Source of the DNA: Thermoproteus sp. UBA157
GTDB taxonomy: Archaea > Thermoproteota > Thermoprotei > Thermoproteales > Thermoproteaceae
Reading direction: 5' to 3'
DNA: 7,460 bases
NCBI GenBank assembly: GCA_002497345.1
Contig: DANS01000008.1
Span: 7,817 to 15,276 of the forward strand
The translations under genes were made by a program, and so were the position numbers. This document shows, one piece after another, positions 1-4,655 of the stretch; position 1 is the first letter of the stretch; the number at the start of each line of letters is the position of its first letter. The notes beneath the pieces were generated by a model that was not told where the DNA came from, searched no databases, and saw nothing but the letters and a program-made list of their open reading frames with translations.

Positions 1-18
1 ATCCGCGACGAGATCCAT
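1..18 (-). CDS. 5' end of a gene leaving the window leftwards (partial)
   Basis: An ATG on the minus strand at 18-16 opens a frame reading M-D-L-V-A-D to the window edge. The start is chosen because a minus-strand TATA-like box (TTTTTAAG, 45-38) is centred 23.5 nt upstream, the same spacing seen for the genes at 260 and 616, which implies a leaderless transcript. Six codons are too few to assign a product. It could be a chance ATG, but the promoter spacing and the absence of any other gene start nearby favour it. Confidence 0.45.
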
Positions 19-37
19 GAGATCTTCGCTCGCCTTT

Positions 38-45
38 CTTAAAAA
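38..45 (-). promoter_or_regulatory. TATA box for the leftward partial gene
   Basis: The minus strand reads TTTTTAAG, preceded by a purine-rich GAAGA that could act as the BRE. Its centre (41.5) lies 23.5 nt from the ATG at 18, as expected for an archaeal leaderless promoter. Confidence 0.5.
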
Positions 46-112
46 TCTTCGGCGTAAAGCATAAAACTCACGGGAGCCTATTTCTGCGAACCCCCGGTTC
101 CCCGCCCGCCGA

Positions 113-134
113 CGCCTCCGCGGTCTCGGAGGCG
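113..134. repeat. Perfect 8-bp inverted repeat (hairpin) in the 5' intergenic region
   Basis: CGCCTCCG (113-120) is perfectly complementary to CGGAGGCG (127-134) around a 6-nt loop (CGGTCT). It lies in the otherwise gene-free stretch 46-184, between the leftward promoter and the end of the minus-strand sRNA candidate. No T-run follows on either strand, so it does not look like a classical terminator. I tried to build a tRNA around it on both strands and found no T-arm or acceptor stem. Role unknown; it could be the binding site of a dimeric protein or simply GC-rich chance. Confidence 0.5.
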
Positions 135-184
135 CATGAAAGCGGAGCCGGAGGAGCCCGGTTCTTACATTTGTCTAGCGCTAT

Positions 185-233
185 TCAGCCCATGCGATTT
201 AGGTCACGAATCGTCCTATCGGGGTCTCATCAT
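185..233 (-). ncRNA. Box C/D sRNA candidate (2'-O-methylation guide), minus strand
   Basis: Read on the minus strand, the locus has the full archaeal C/D layout: a perfect box C ATGATGA (233-227), a 12-nt guide GACCCCGATAGG (226-215), a D'-like ACGA (214-211), a 3-nt spacer, a C'-like GTGACCT (207-201), a 12-nt guide AAATCGCATGGG (200-189) and a perfect box D CTGA (188-185). The 12/3/12 spacing is what archaeal guides show. A minus-strand TATA-like box (262-255) is centred 25.5 nt upstream of box C, the same distance as for the sRNA at 4581. By the box+5 rule the two guides would place 2'-O-methyl groups on U residues (pairing with A219 and A193). The internal D'/C' pair is degenerate. Targets were not identified; rRNA or tRNA is the usual case. 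The class is well known in Thermoproteales, and this assignment is my inference from motif and spacing. Confidence 0.72.
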
Positions 234-240
234 TATTAAT
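233..240 (+). promoter_or_regulatory. TATA box of the 107-aa protein gene
   Basis: TTATTAAT is centred 23.5 nt upstream of the ATG at 260, which predicts transcription starting at or next to the start codon. It abuts box C of the minus-strand sRNA candidate. Confidence 0.6.
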
Positions 241-254
241 AGATATCGAGTTCG

Positions 255-262
255 ATTTTATG
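255..262 (-). promoter_or_regulatory. TATA-like box of the minus-strand C/D sRNA
   Basis: The minus strand reads CATAAAAT, centred 25.5 nt upstream of box C (A233). The last three bases of the element are the complement of the ATG start codon of the plus-strand gene at 260, so sRNA promoter and gene start overlap physically. Confidence 0.5.
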
Positions 263-583
263 GACTTCGTCGAAAGGGCTGTGGCAAAATTCAGGGAGCT
301 CTTCGGGGCCGAGGCGGAGGTCGAGGTGTTGAGGATGGACCCCGAGTCCATAAGCGTGAAGTTCGGCGGGAACATGTGCTACACTTGCGGCACCTACGAC
401 TACTTCGAGGACTTCGCCTACACGCTCAGCGATGAAGCCGGCGAGGAGTGGGCGGTGGCCGGCTACGAGCAACTGGAGACGGGCGAGTACTTGGTCGAGT
501 TCAAGCCCAAGCGTTTGGTGGCCAAGGCAGTGAGACACATCAAGATAGTGCTAGACGACAAGTCCCTGGATCTGCGGCTCTGA
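260..583 (+). CDS. Conserved-looking 107-aa hypothetical protein with a CxxC motif
   Basis: Small, acidic, soluble protein of 107 residues; I do not recognise a named family. There is no signal peptide or membrane segment. The middle holds a C-Y-T-C motif (Cys40, Cys43) followed by an aromatic/acidic stretch (Tyr46, Tyr48, Phe49, Asp51, Phe52), which could bind a metal or form a disulfide. The C-terminal third looks like alternating strands (EYLVEF, HIKIVL). The ATG at 260 is supported by the TATA box centred 23.5 nt upstream and by GC-ending codons from the first residues; overlapping frames lack this. A T6 run at 589-594 just after the stop may terminate it, and the same bases serve as TATA box for the next gene. 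The function is unknown; a homologue search in Thermoproteales would show whether the CxxC is invariant. Confidence 0.8.
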   Translation: MDFVERAVAKFRELFGAEAEVEVLRMDPESISVKFGGNMCYTCGTYDYFEDFAYTLSDEAGEEWAVAGYEQLETGEYLVEFKPKRLVAKAVRHIKIVLDDKSLDLRL

Positions 584-588
584 CAACG

Positions 589-596
589 TTTTTTAA
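589..596 (+). promoter_or_regulatory. TATA box of the MDR dehydrogenase gene (also T-run after the upstream gene)
   Basis: TTTTTTAA is centred 23.5 nt upstream of the GTG at 616, matching leaderless initiation there. It begins six bases after the upstream stop codon, so the T6 run could also act as a poly-T terminator. Confidence 0.6.
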
Positions 597-615
597 GAGC
601 GATGATGGGGACTAT

Positions 616-1602
616 GTGAAGGCGTATATAGTCAGAGGGCAAGGCTCGGAGCTTGAGCTATCCGAGGTCGAGAGGCCGAGGCCGGGGCCCGGCAAGGCCC
701 TAGTAAGGGTGAAGGCCGCCGGGATCTGCTATAGGGATTACTTGGCCTGGACGGGATGGCAAAGAGTCAAGTTCCCCACCGTGCCCGGCCACGAGTTCGC
801 CGGCATAGTGGAGGAGGTCGGTGAGGGCGCGTCCGTCTCGCCCGGGGATCGCGTGGCCGGCATGATGTACGAATACTGCGGCGAGTGCGAATACTGCAAG
901 TCGGGGCGCGAGAACTTGTGCAGGAACAAGAAAGTATTCGGCGAAGACGTCTGGGGCGCCTTCGCGGAGTACGTAGTGGCCGACTCGAAGTCCTTGGTGA
1001 AGATTCCGGACAACGTGGACTTCGCTAGTGCGTCCTTTGCGGCTTGCGTGCTCTCGACGCTTGTCAGAGCCGCGAAGAGGACGGGAATTGGGCCGGGACA
1101 ACTCGTCGTCGTCACTGGCGCCTCGGGCGGAGTCGGCATCCATGCGCTACAAGTGGCCAAGGCATATGGCGCTAAGGCGGTCGGGATAACTAGGCCGGAG
1201 AAGGCTGAACACGTCGCCAAATACGCCGATTATGTAATAACGAGACAGGACTTCGCAGAGGAGGTCAAGAGGTTAGGCTACGCCGATGTCGTTATTGAGG
1301 CCGTGGGCGGGCCCACCATTGGGCAATCCGCCAGAGCTCTGAAGCCGGGCGGCAAGATAGCCCTCATCGGAAACGTGGATCCCAACCCCCAGCCCCTGCA
1401 ACTGGGTCTCTACATACTCAAGGAGATCGACGTATTGCCGGTGTTGCAAGGCACTCGAAGCGATCTGGTCGAGGCCTTGAGGCTGATCTCCGAGGGCAAA
1501 ATAAGGCCTGTATATAGCCTCCACAAGTTCTCCGATCTGCCGCGGCTTTTAGCCGATATGCCCAAGGCGAGGCATATAGGGAGGCAAGTCGTGGAGATCT
1601 AG
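616..1602 (+). CDS. Zinc-dependent medium-chain alcohol dehydrogenase, acryloyl-CoA reductase-like
   Basis: A 328-aa NAD(P)H-dependent oxidoreductase of the medium-chain dehydrogenase family, cytosolic. The N-terminal GroES-like domain carries the catalytic zinc ligands Cys38 (in ICYRD) and His59-Glu60 (GHE), and a four-cysteine structural zinc loop (Cys88, Cys91, Cys94, Cys102). The Rossmann domain has VVVTGASGGVG at about 164-174. The CYRD motif and the IGNVDP segment (251-256) resemble, from memory, the Sulfolobus acryloyl-CoA reductase-like subgroup rather than classical ethanol dehydrogenases. The substrate is therefore open: an enoyl-CoA, an enone or an alcohol. The open frame extends upstream into the previous gene, but the GTG at 616 begins the typical M-K-A start and sits 23.5 nt after the TATA centre. 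A short T-run at 1610-1613 follows the stop. Confidence 0.88.
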   Translation: MKAYIVRGQGSELELSEVERPRPGPGKALVRVKAAGICYRDYLAWTGWQRVKFPTVPGHEFAGIVEEVGEGASVSPGDRVAGMMYEYCGECEYCKSGRENLCRNKKVFGEDVWGAFAEYVVADSKSLVKIPDNVDFASASFAACVLSTLVRAAKRTGIGPGQLVVVTGASGGVGIHALQVAKAYGAKAVGITRPEKAEHVAKYADYVITRQDFAEEVKRLGYADVVIEAVGGPTIGQSARALKPGGKIALIGNVDPNPQPLQLGLYILKEIDVLPVLQGTRSDLVEALRLISEGKIRPVYSLHKFSDLPRLLADMPKARHIGRQVVEI

Positions 1603-1685
1603 CAAGCTCTTTTCCTGAACCTCAAAACGGTTGCCAAGATAACAGCGGCGTAGATAGCCGCTATTAGGGCCGTGTCGAAGCCCAT
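1599..1685 (-). CDS. Possible 28-aa single-pass membrane peptide
   Basis: A short minus-strand frame starting at ATG 1685-1683 and ending at TAG 1601-1599 encodes 28 residues: a short polar start (M-G-F-D-T), a hydrophobic helix of about 17-18 residues (ALIAAIYAAVILATVL) and a basic tail (R-F-R-K-R-A-C). This is the layout of a small N-out/C-in single-span protein by the positive-inside rule. About two thirds of codons end in G or C and arginine uses AGG/AGA, as in neighbouring genes. The TATA element at 1701-1708 is nearly symmetric and is centred 19.5 nt from this ATG, the same geometry as the divergent promoter at 3785-3794. The stop overlaps the dehydrogenase stop codon. No family is recognised, and a frame this short can arise by chance; an RNA hairpin (AGCGGC/GCCGCT) lies within it. 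Confidence 0.4.
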   Translation of the reverse strand: MGFDTALIAAIYAAVILATVLRFRKRAC

Positions 1686-1700
1686 GTTTAGGAGTAGACA

Positions 1701-1708
1701 TATAAATT
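1701..1708. promoter_or_regulatory. Bidirectional TATA box between the small membrane ORF and proC
   Basis: TATAAATT reads as AATTTATA on the other strand and is the only A/T-rich element in the 1603-1744 spacer. Rightwards it predicts transcription beginning near 1726-1731, at the ATG at 1726 or as a leader of about 15-20 nt before the GTG at 1745. Leftwards it is 19.5 nt from the ATG of the 28-aa frame. Confidence 0.55.
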
Positions 1709-1744
1709 AGTTGTTTCCTGGAGGCATGGAGATCAGTCCCCCAA

Positions 1745-2458
1745 GTGGTCGGGATAATAGGCTTGGGCAAGTTGGGCACAGCGCTGGGGTCCAGGCTTAG
1801 GGAAAGGGGCTATAAGGTAATCGGTTCCGTCAAGACCCGCAAATCCCTGGAGAGAGGTCTCAAGATGGGCTTCGACGTATATCTCGACAACAGTTTAGTG
1901 GCCGAAAAGAGCAACCTCTTGCTCCTTTCCGTTAAGCCCTACAACGTTGCGGAGATCTCGTTGAGGACCGACAAGCCCCTCATCTCCTTCGTGGCCGGCG
2001 TTCCGCTCGCTAGACTGGCCGAGATCTCGAGCAGACCTTATAGGGCGATGACGAACGTGGGGTTAACGGCTATTGCAGTCGCCGGACAGTACGACGAAGT
2101 TGTAGACAAGGTTTTGAGGGCCATATCGCCCGTGGTGATTTGGGTAGAGGAGAGGCTCATGGACCCGCTTACGGTAGTGCTGGGTAGCGGGCCCGCGATA
2201 GTCGCCAAGCTCTTCAGGGCGTACGTCGAGGCGGCGGTGGACGTCGGCGTTCCGTGGGATTTGGCCAAGGAGGTGGCCGCCGGCTTGTTCTCAGCCGCGC
2301 CTCAGCTCGTTGGGGGTCTCGGCTACGAGGGAGTCGTAGAGGCGGTGGCCACGCCCGGAGGCACGACCATCAAGGCGCTGGCCAAGATGTCGGGCATAGA
2401 GGGGCTCTTGGCGTCGGCCTTCGAGGATGCCGTGGGGAGGCTAATATCCAAGCGATGA
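1745..2458 (+). CDS. proC: Pyrroline-5-carboxylate reductase
   Basis: Catalyses the last step of proline synthesis, reducing 1-pyrroline-5-carboxylate to L-proline with NAD(P)H in the cytosol. The 237-aa product has the N-terminal dinucleotide fold GLGKLG (residues 6-11), the VKPYNV segment after the fourth strand (63-68), GSGPAI (147-152) and the C-terminal family signature TPGGTTIKAL (203-212). The usual R-x-M-P-N motif appears as R-A-M-T-N (100-104), with Thr replacing Pro. It is about 30 residues shorter than typical family members. The GTG at 1745 leaves only two residues before strand one and sits about 40 nt from the TATA box; a weak GGAG at 1728-1731 could be its ribosome site. An out-of-frame ATG at 1726 matches the promoter better; loss of one C from the C5 run at 1738-1742 would join it to this frame. 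The 3' end overlaps the convergent prephenate dehydrogenase gene by 18 bp. Confidence 0.92.
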   Translation: MVGIIGLGKLGTALGSRLRERGYKVIGSVKTRKSLERGLKMGFDVYLDNSLVAEKSNLLLLSVKPYNVAEISLRTDKPLISFVAGVPLARLAEISSRPYRAMTNVGLTAIAVAGQYDEVVDKVLRAISPVVIWVEERLMDPLTVVLGSGPAIVAKLFRAYVEAAVDVGVPWDLAKEVAAGLFSAAPQLVGGLGYEGVVEAVATPGGTTIKALAKMSGIEGLLASAFEDAVGRLISKR

Positions 2459-3193
2459 GAGCGCCGCGTAGAAGAGCCGGTAGGCCTCCTCGGGATCTAT
2501 GGGAGGTCGCGGCAAGTTTTTCTCCCTCAACGCGTCGAGGAACTCCTCCAGAGCCTCTCCCGCCTCTTCGGCGTAGAGGGGGGCGGACCTATCGCCTAGG
2601 AGAGATGCGGCATAGATCGAGAGGTAGCGGAAGGACGTGCCGCCGTATTTCTCGAGAAGGGGCCAATGCTTGGCGTAGACTCTTGCCAATGCCAAGCCCA
2701 CCGCGTAGCTCAGCCCTATGGTGTACTTGACAAAACGCTCGTGCTCCTCCACGGAGCCCCGCACGACCGAAGCCCCCAAACCTTCGAAAAACGCCACGGC
2801 CTCATCGGCTCCGCGCCTTCCCGGCACCTCCATCACAACGACTTTTCTGCCCGATATTGAGGGCGCCCCAGGCCCGAACATGGGATGGACGGTCGCCGCG
2901 AGGGCGCACTCGGGCAGGGAGGAGTAGGCCGGCAACACGTACTTCTTGAAAGTCGCGATGTCCATGACCAGCTTCCCGCATATGTCCAATCCAGCTAGCG
3001 ATTTAATGACGTCCCCCGCCTCCCTGAAGCCCACAGCTATTATCACCACGTCGCTCGAGCCGACCAGCTCTTCTAGCGAGCCGAGATCGCTCCTAGAGGG
3101 ATCCACGTCGTAGACGGCGGCCTCGTGGATCCTCGCGGCCTCCCTCTTCAGCCAAAGCCCCATGCGGCCGCCTCCCACTATGCCGACCTTCAT
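2441..3193 (-). CDS. tyrA: Prephenate dehydrogenase (TyrA-type)
   Basis: Oxidative decarboxylation of prephenate to 4-hydroxyphenylpyruvate (or of arogenate to tyrosine) with NAD(P)+, the tyrosine branch of aromatic amino-acid synthesis; cytosolic. The 250-aa product starts with MKVGIVGGGRMG, a Rossmann motif (GGGRMG, 7-12). An acidic residue at the end of strand two (VYDVD, 27-31) favours NAD+. It then shows HPMFGPG (103-109), whose histidine is the family's catalytic residue, and a helical C-terminal dimerisation domain with GTSFRYLSIYAASLLGDRSAPLYAEE (about 185-210). No chorismate mutase or ACT domain is fused, so feedback control by tyrosine through ACT is not apparent. Its ATG overlaps the stop of the upstream gene as ATGA, so the two are co-transcribed and probably translationally coupled. 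Prephenate versus arogenate specificity cannot be read from the sequence. Confidence 0.9.
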   Translation of the reverse strand: MKVGIVGGGRMGLWLKREAARIHEAAVYDVDPSRSDLGSLEELVGSSDVVIIAVGFREAGDVIKSLAGLDICGKLVMDIATFKKYVLPAYSSLPECALAATVHPMFGPGAPSISGRKVVVMEVPGRRGADEAVAFFEGLGASVVRGSVEEHERFVKYTIGLSYAVGLALARVYAKHWPLLEKYGGTSFRYLSIYAASLLGDRSAPLYAEEAGEALEEFLDALREKNLPRPPIDPEEAYRLFYAALSSLGY

Positions 3194-3768
3194 GGTCCCC
3201 AGTCGGTCAAGAGCGCAAGCGTCGAATAAAGGGAGAGCTCCTCTTGAGCTCTGAGGGCCGCCGAAAGCGTTGCAATGGACGCCGGGCCTAGCCTAAGCGC
3301 TCTGGGCAGAGCGGGCGCCTTGAGTTCCCGATACGCCGCGTCGGCCCATCCGCAATCGCCGTCGCCGAGCTTCGCGGCGATTAAGGTCAGCCCGGGCTCC
3401 GCCTCCCTCGCCCTCTTGGCCACGGCCTCGCCCAGCGCGCCCGTGAAGCAAGGGACGGCTATGGAGTCCACGCTGGGCGTAAGGGCCAGCACCTCGTTTG
3501 CGATAGTGTTGTAGTACGCCTCGACGATTAGGCGCCTATCTGCGATCTCGGCGCCCTCAGCGCTTTCGGCCACACAAGCCGGGCAAATCGCCTTGGCCAC
3601 CTCCCTGAATCTGGCGTCCTGGAAATATATCTTTCCGAACCGGCCCAGCAGATAAGACGTAGGGAGCGCCTTGACGGAGCCGAACAAGTTCAAGTACAAA
3701 GGCAGCCCCACCACTCTGCGCGGTCCTTCCCTCAATATGAGCCTGGCCAGCTCGATCGAGATCTCCAT
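3190..3768 (-). CDS. Unrecognised 192-aa protein, first gene of the tyrA operon
   Basis: I do not recognise a family. The 192-aa product looks soluble and alpha/beta, with no signal peptide or membrane helix. Visible features are CPAC (69-72), a predicted helical region with YYNTIANEV (about 91-99), a hydrophobic strand IAVPCFTGALGEAV (109-122) that resembles a nucleotide- or phosphate-binding turn, and GDGDCGW (about 142-148). The four cysteines could be structural. The ATG at 3768 is chosen because the open frame further upstream runs back across the divergent promoter into the next gene; the TATA element at 3785-3794 is centred 21.5 nt away. The gene ends in ATGA shared with tyrA, so it is transcribed first in a two-gene operon. 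This suggests, but does not prove, a role connected with aromatic amino acids. Confidence 0.8.
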   Translation of the reverse strand: MEISIELARLILREGPRRVVGLPLYLNLFGSVKALPTSYLLGRFGKIYFQDARFREVAKAICPACVAESAEGAEIADRRLIVEAYYNTIANEVLALTPSVDSIAVPCFTGALGEAVAKRAREAEPGLTLIAAKLGDGDCGWADAAYRELKAPALPRALRLGPASIATLSAALRAQEELSLYSTLALLTDWGP

Positions 3769-3784
3769 GGTAATCGATTGATTC

Positions 3785-3794
3785 AAATTTAATT
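3785..3794. promoter_or_regulatory. Divergent TATA element for the tyrA operon and the PRTase gene
   Basis: AAATTTAATT lies between the start codons at 3768 (minus) and 3809 (plus), its centre 21.5 and 19.5 nt from them. It is the only A/T-rich core in the 40-bp divergent spacer, so the two transcripts must share or compete for it. Confidence 0.6.
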
Positions 3795-3808
3795 GCGCGC
3801 TTAATTGC

Positions 3809-4501
3809 GTGGAGCGCTTAGAGAAGGTGAGGATCCAGCTAGATGGAGTGAACACCTTGAGGTCCATCAAGAGGTTGCTGGGACTTACGTACAAGGAGCT
3901 CTCGTCATCGCTCGGATTACCCGAGAGTGTGTTGTCGCGATACTATACGGGGGACATGTTGCCCTCGGTCGAGACGGCCAACGAGATCGTGGAGAGGCTC
4001 TTCGCGGAATACCCCTTGGACAAGATACTCTCCAAGGTCATAAGGGTCTACGAGACCTACGTCGACCTCACGGCCACGTATAATCCCGACCTCTGGACTT
4101 TATACTCGATATATATATCCAGAAAGTTCGAGGGGCTGAGGGTGGACAAAGTGCTGACGGCCGCGGTGGATGGGATACCGTTGGCCGTCGCGGTGGCCCA
4201 GAGATTCGGCGTGCCCTTAGTAATCGCTAAGCAGTACAAGGAGCCGGGAACGAAGAGCCTCGAGGTGTCCTACATAAAGGGCAACCGGGTGGTCTCCTTG
4301 TACGTGCCGCAAGGGCAGTTGGCCAAGGGCGATTCCGTGTTGATAATCGATGACGTGGTCAGGACGGGGAAGACCATAAGAGCGCTGGCCGATTTAGCGG
4401 CGGCGGCCGGCGGGGAGGTCGCCGCAGCGGCGGCGCTTCTTGCCTTCAGGGGGTTCTCCGAGAGATTCGAGTTCCCCCTAGATGTGGCCTTGTTTATATG
4501 A
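3809..4501 (+). CDS. HTH-phosphoribosyltransferase fusion, PyrE-like / GfcR-like regulator
   Basis: A 230-aa protein with an N-terminal XRE-like helix-turn-helix region (about residues 14-66, with TYKELSSSLGLPESVLSRYY and a following helix) joined to a type I phosphoribosyltransferase domain. The latter carries the PRPP-binding motif VLIIDDVVRTGKTI (177-190). This architecture matches the archaeal PyrE-like group that includes GfcR, a transcription factor of haloarchaeal sugar catabolism. I infer a DNA-binding regulator sensing PRPP or a nucleotide rather than a housekeeping orotate phosphoribosyltransferase, but catalysis cannot be excluded. The start is GTG at 3809; GTG at 3827 is an alternative with GGAG 12 nt upstream. 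It is divergent from the tyrA operon across a 40-bp spacer and could regulate it or itself. Its TGA stop (4499-4501) lies inside box C of an sRNA candidate. Confidence 0.85.
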   Translation: MERLEKVRIQLDGVNTLRSIKRLLGLTYKELSSSLGLPESVLSRYYTGDMLPSVETANEIVERLFAEYPLDKILSKVIRVYETYVDLTATYNPDLWTLYSIYISRKFEGLRVDKVLTAAVDGIPLAVAVAQRFGVPLVIAKQYKEPGTKSLEVSYIKGNRVVSLYVPQGQLAKGDSVLIIDDVVRTGKTIRALADLAAAAGGEVAAAAALLAFRGFSERFEFPLDVALFI

Positions 4502-4550
4502 TGAGGGCCTTCCGGGACGGCCGAGGGGTGAGGATCGCCTGGAGGGCTGA
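4498..4550 (+). ncRNA. Box C/D sRNA candidate 1 of a tandem pair, overlapping the PRTase stop codon
   Basis: A perfect box C ATGATGA (4498-4504) contains the TGA stop of the upstream gene. It is followed by a 16-nt guide (4505-4520), a D'-like CCGA (4521-4524), a 3-nt spacer, C' GTGAGGA (4528-4534), a 12-nt guide TCGCCTGGAGGG (4535-4546) and a perfect box D CTGA (4547-4550). In the C/D kink-turn the usual U-U pair is formed by U5 of box C and U2 of box D. Here the D'/C' pair has C2 and G5 instead, so the change is compensatory. No separate TATA box is evident within the end of the coding region, so it is probably processed from the upstream mRNA. The D' guide is longer than the usual 12 nt, which is the main weakness. 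Box+5 positions pair G4516 and G4542 with C in the targets, which were not identified. Confidence 0.68.
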
Positions 4551-4551
4551 A

Positions 4552-4559
4552 CATTTATT
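4552..4559 (+). promoter_or_regulatory. TATA box of the second tandem C/D sRNA
   Basis: CATTTATT, immediately after box D of the first sRNA, is centred 25.5 nt upstream of box C at 4581, so transcription would begin about 2 nt before box C. The minus-strand sRNA at 233 shows the identical distance. Confidence 0.55.
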
Positions 4560-4580
4560 GGCTAGCTCACAACCCCCGCG

Positions 4581-4631
4581 ATGATGTGCCGATGGCTGGC
4601 CGAGCGGTGAGGTCCTCGTAGCGGGTGCTGA
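4581..4631 (+). ncRNA. Box C/D sRNA candidate 2 of a tandem pair
   Basis: Box C ATGATGT (4581-4587) differs from consensus only at the last base, which is not one of the kink-turn pairs. It is followed by a 12-nt guide GCCGATGGCTGG (4588-4599), D' CCGA (4600-4603), a 3-nt spacer GCG, C' GTGAGGT (4607-4613), a 14-nt guide CCTCGTAGCGGGTG (4614-4627) and a perfect box D CTGA (4628-4631). The D'-spacer-C' core nearly repeats that of the first sRNA (CCGAGGGGTGAGG versus CCGAGCGGTGAGG), including the compensatory C2-G5 pair. It has its own TATA box at 4552-4559, and its 3' end abuts the TATA box of the kinase gene. Predicted box+5 targets are C residues (pairing with G4595 and G4623); none identified. 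Confidence 0.7.
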
Positions 4632-4639
4632 TATATTTA
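4632..4639 (+). promoter_or_regulatory. TATA box of the polynucleotide kinase gene
   Basis: TATATTTA is centred 20.5 nt upstream of the GTG at 4656 but only 14.5 nt from the TTG at 4650, which favours GTG as the start. It directly follows box D of the upstream sRNA, so the 3' end of that RNA lies inside this promoter. Confidence 0.55.
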
Positions 4640-4655
4640 CCCGCACCGGTTGGAC

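Noticed and set aside
60..180. A possible tRNA around CCCCCGGTTC and the hairpin, either strand
   Set aside because: No TTCRANNCC T-arm, anticodon arm or acceptor stem can be assembled.
136..435. A 99-codon plus-strand open frame over the hairpin, the sRNA and the first gene
   Set aside because: It is arginine/glycine-rich, crosses the promoter and TATA boxes, and overlaps the better supported gene at 260 in another frame.
602..650. A box-C-like ATGATGG just before the dehydrogenase start
   Set aside because: No CTGA or D'/C' pair follows at the required spacing; it is explained as the region around the GTG start.
2823..2840. GTGATGG on the minus strand within tyrA, resembling box C
   Set aside because: No downstream CTGA within 60 nt; coding sequence.
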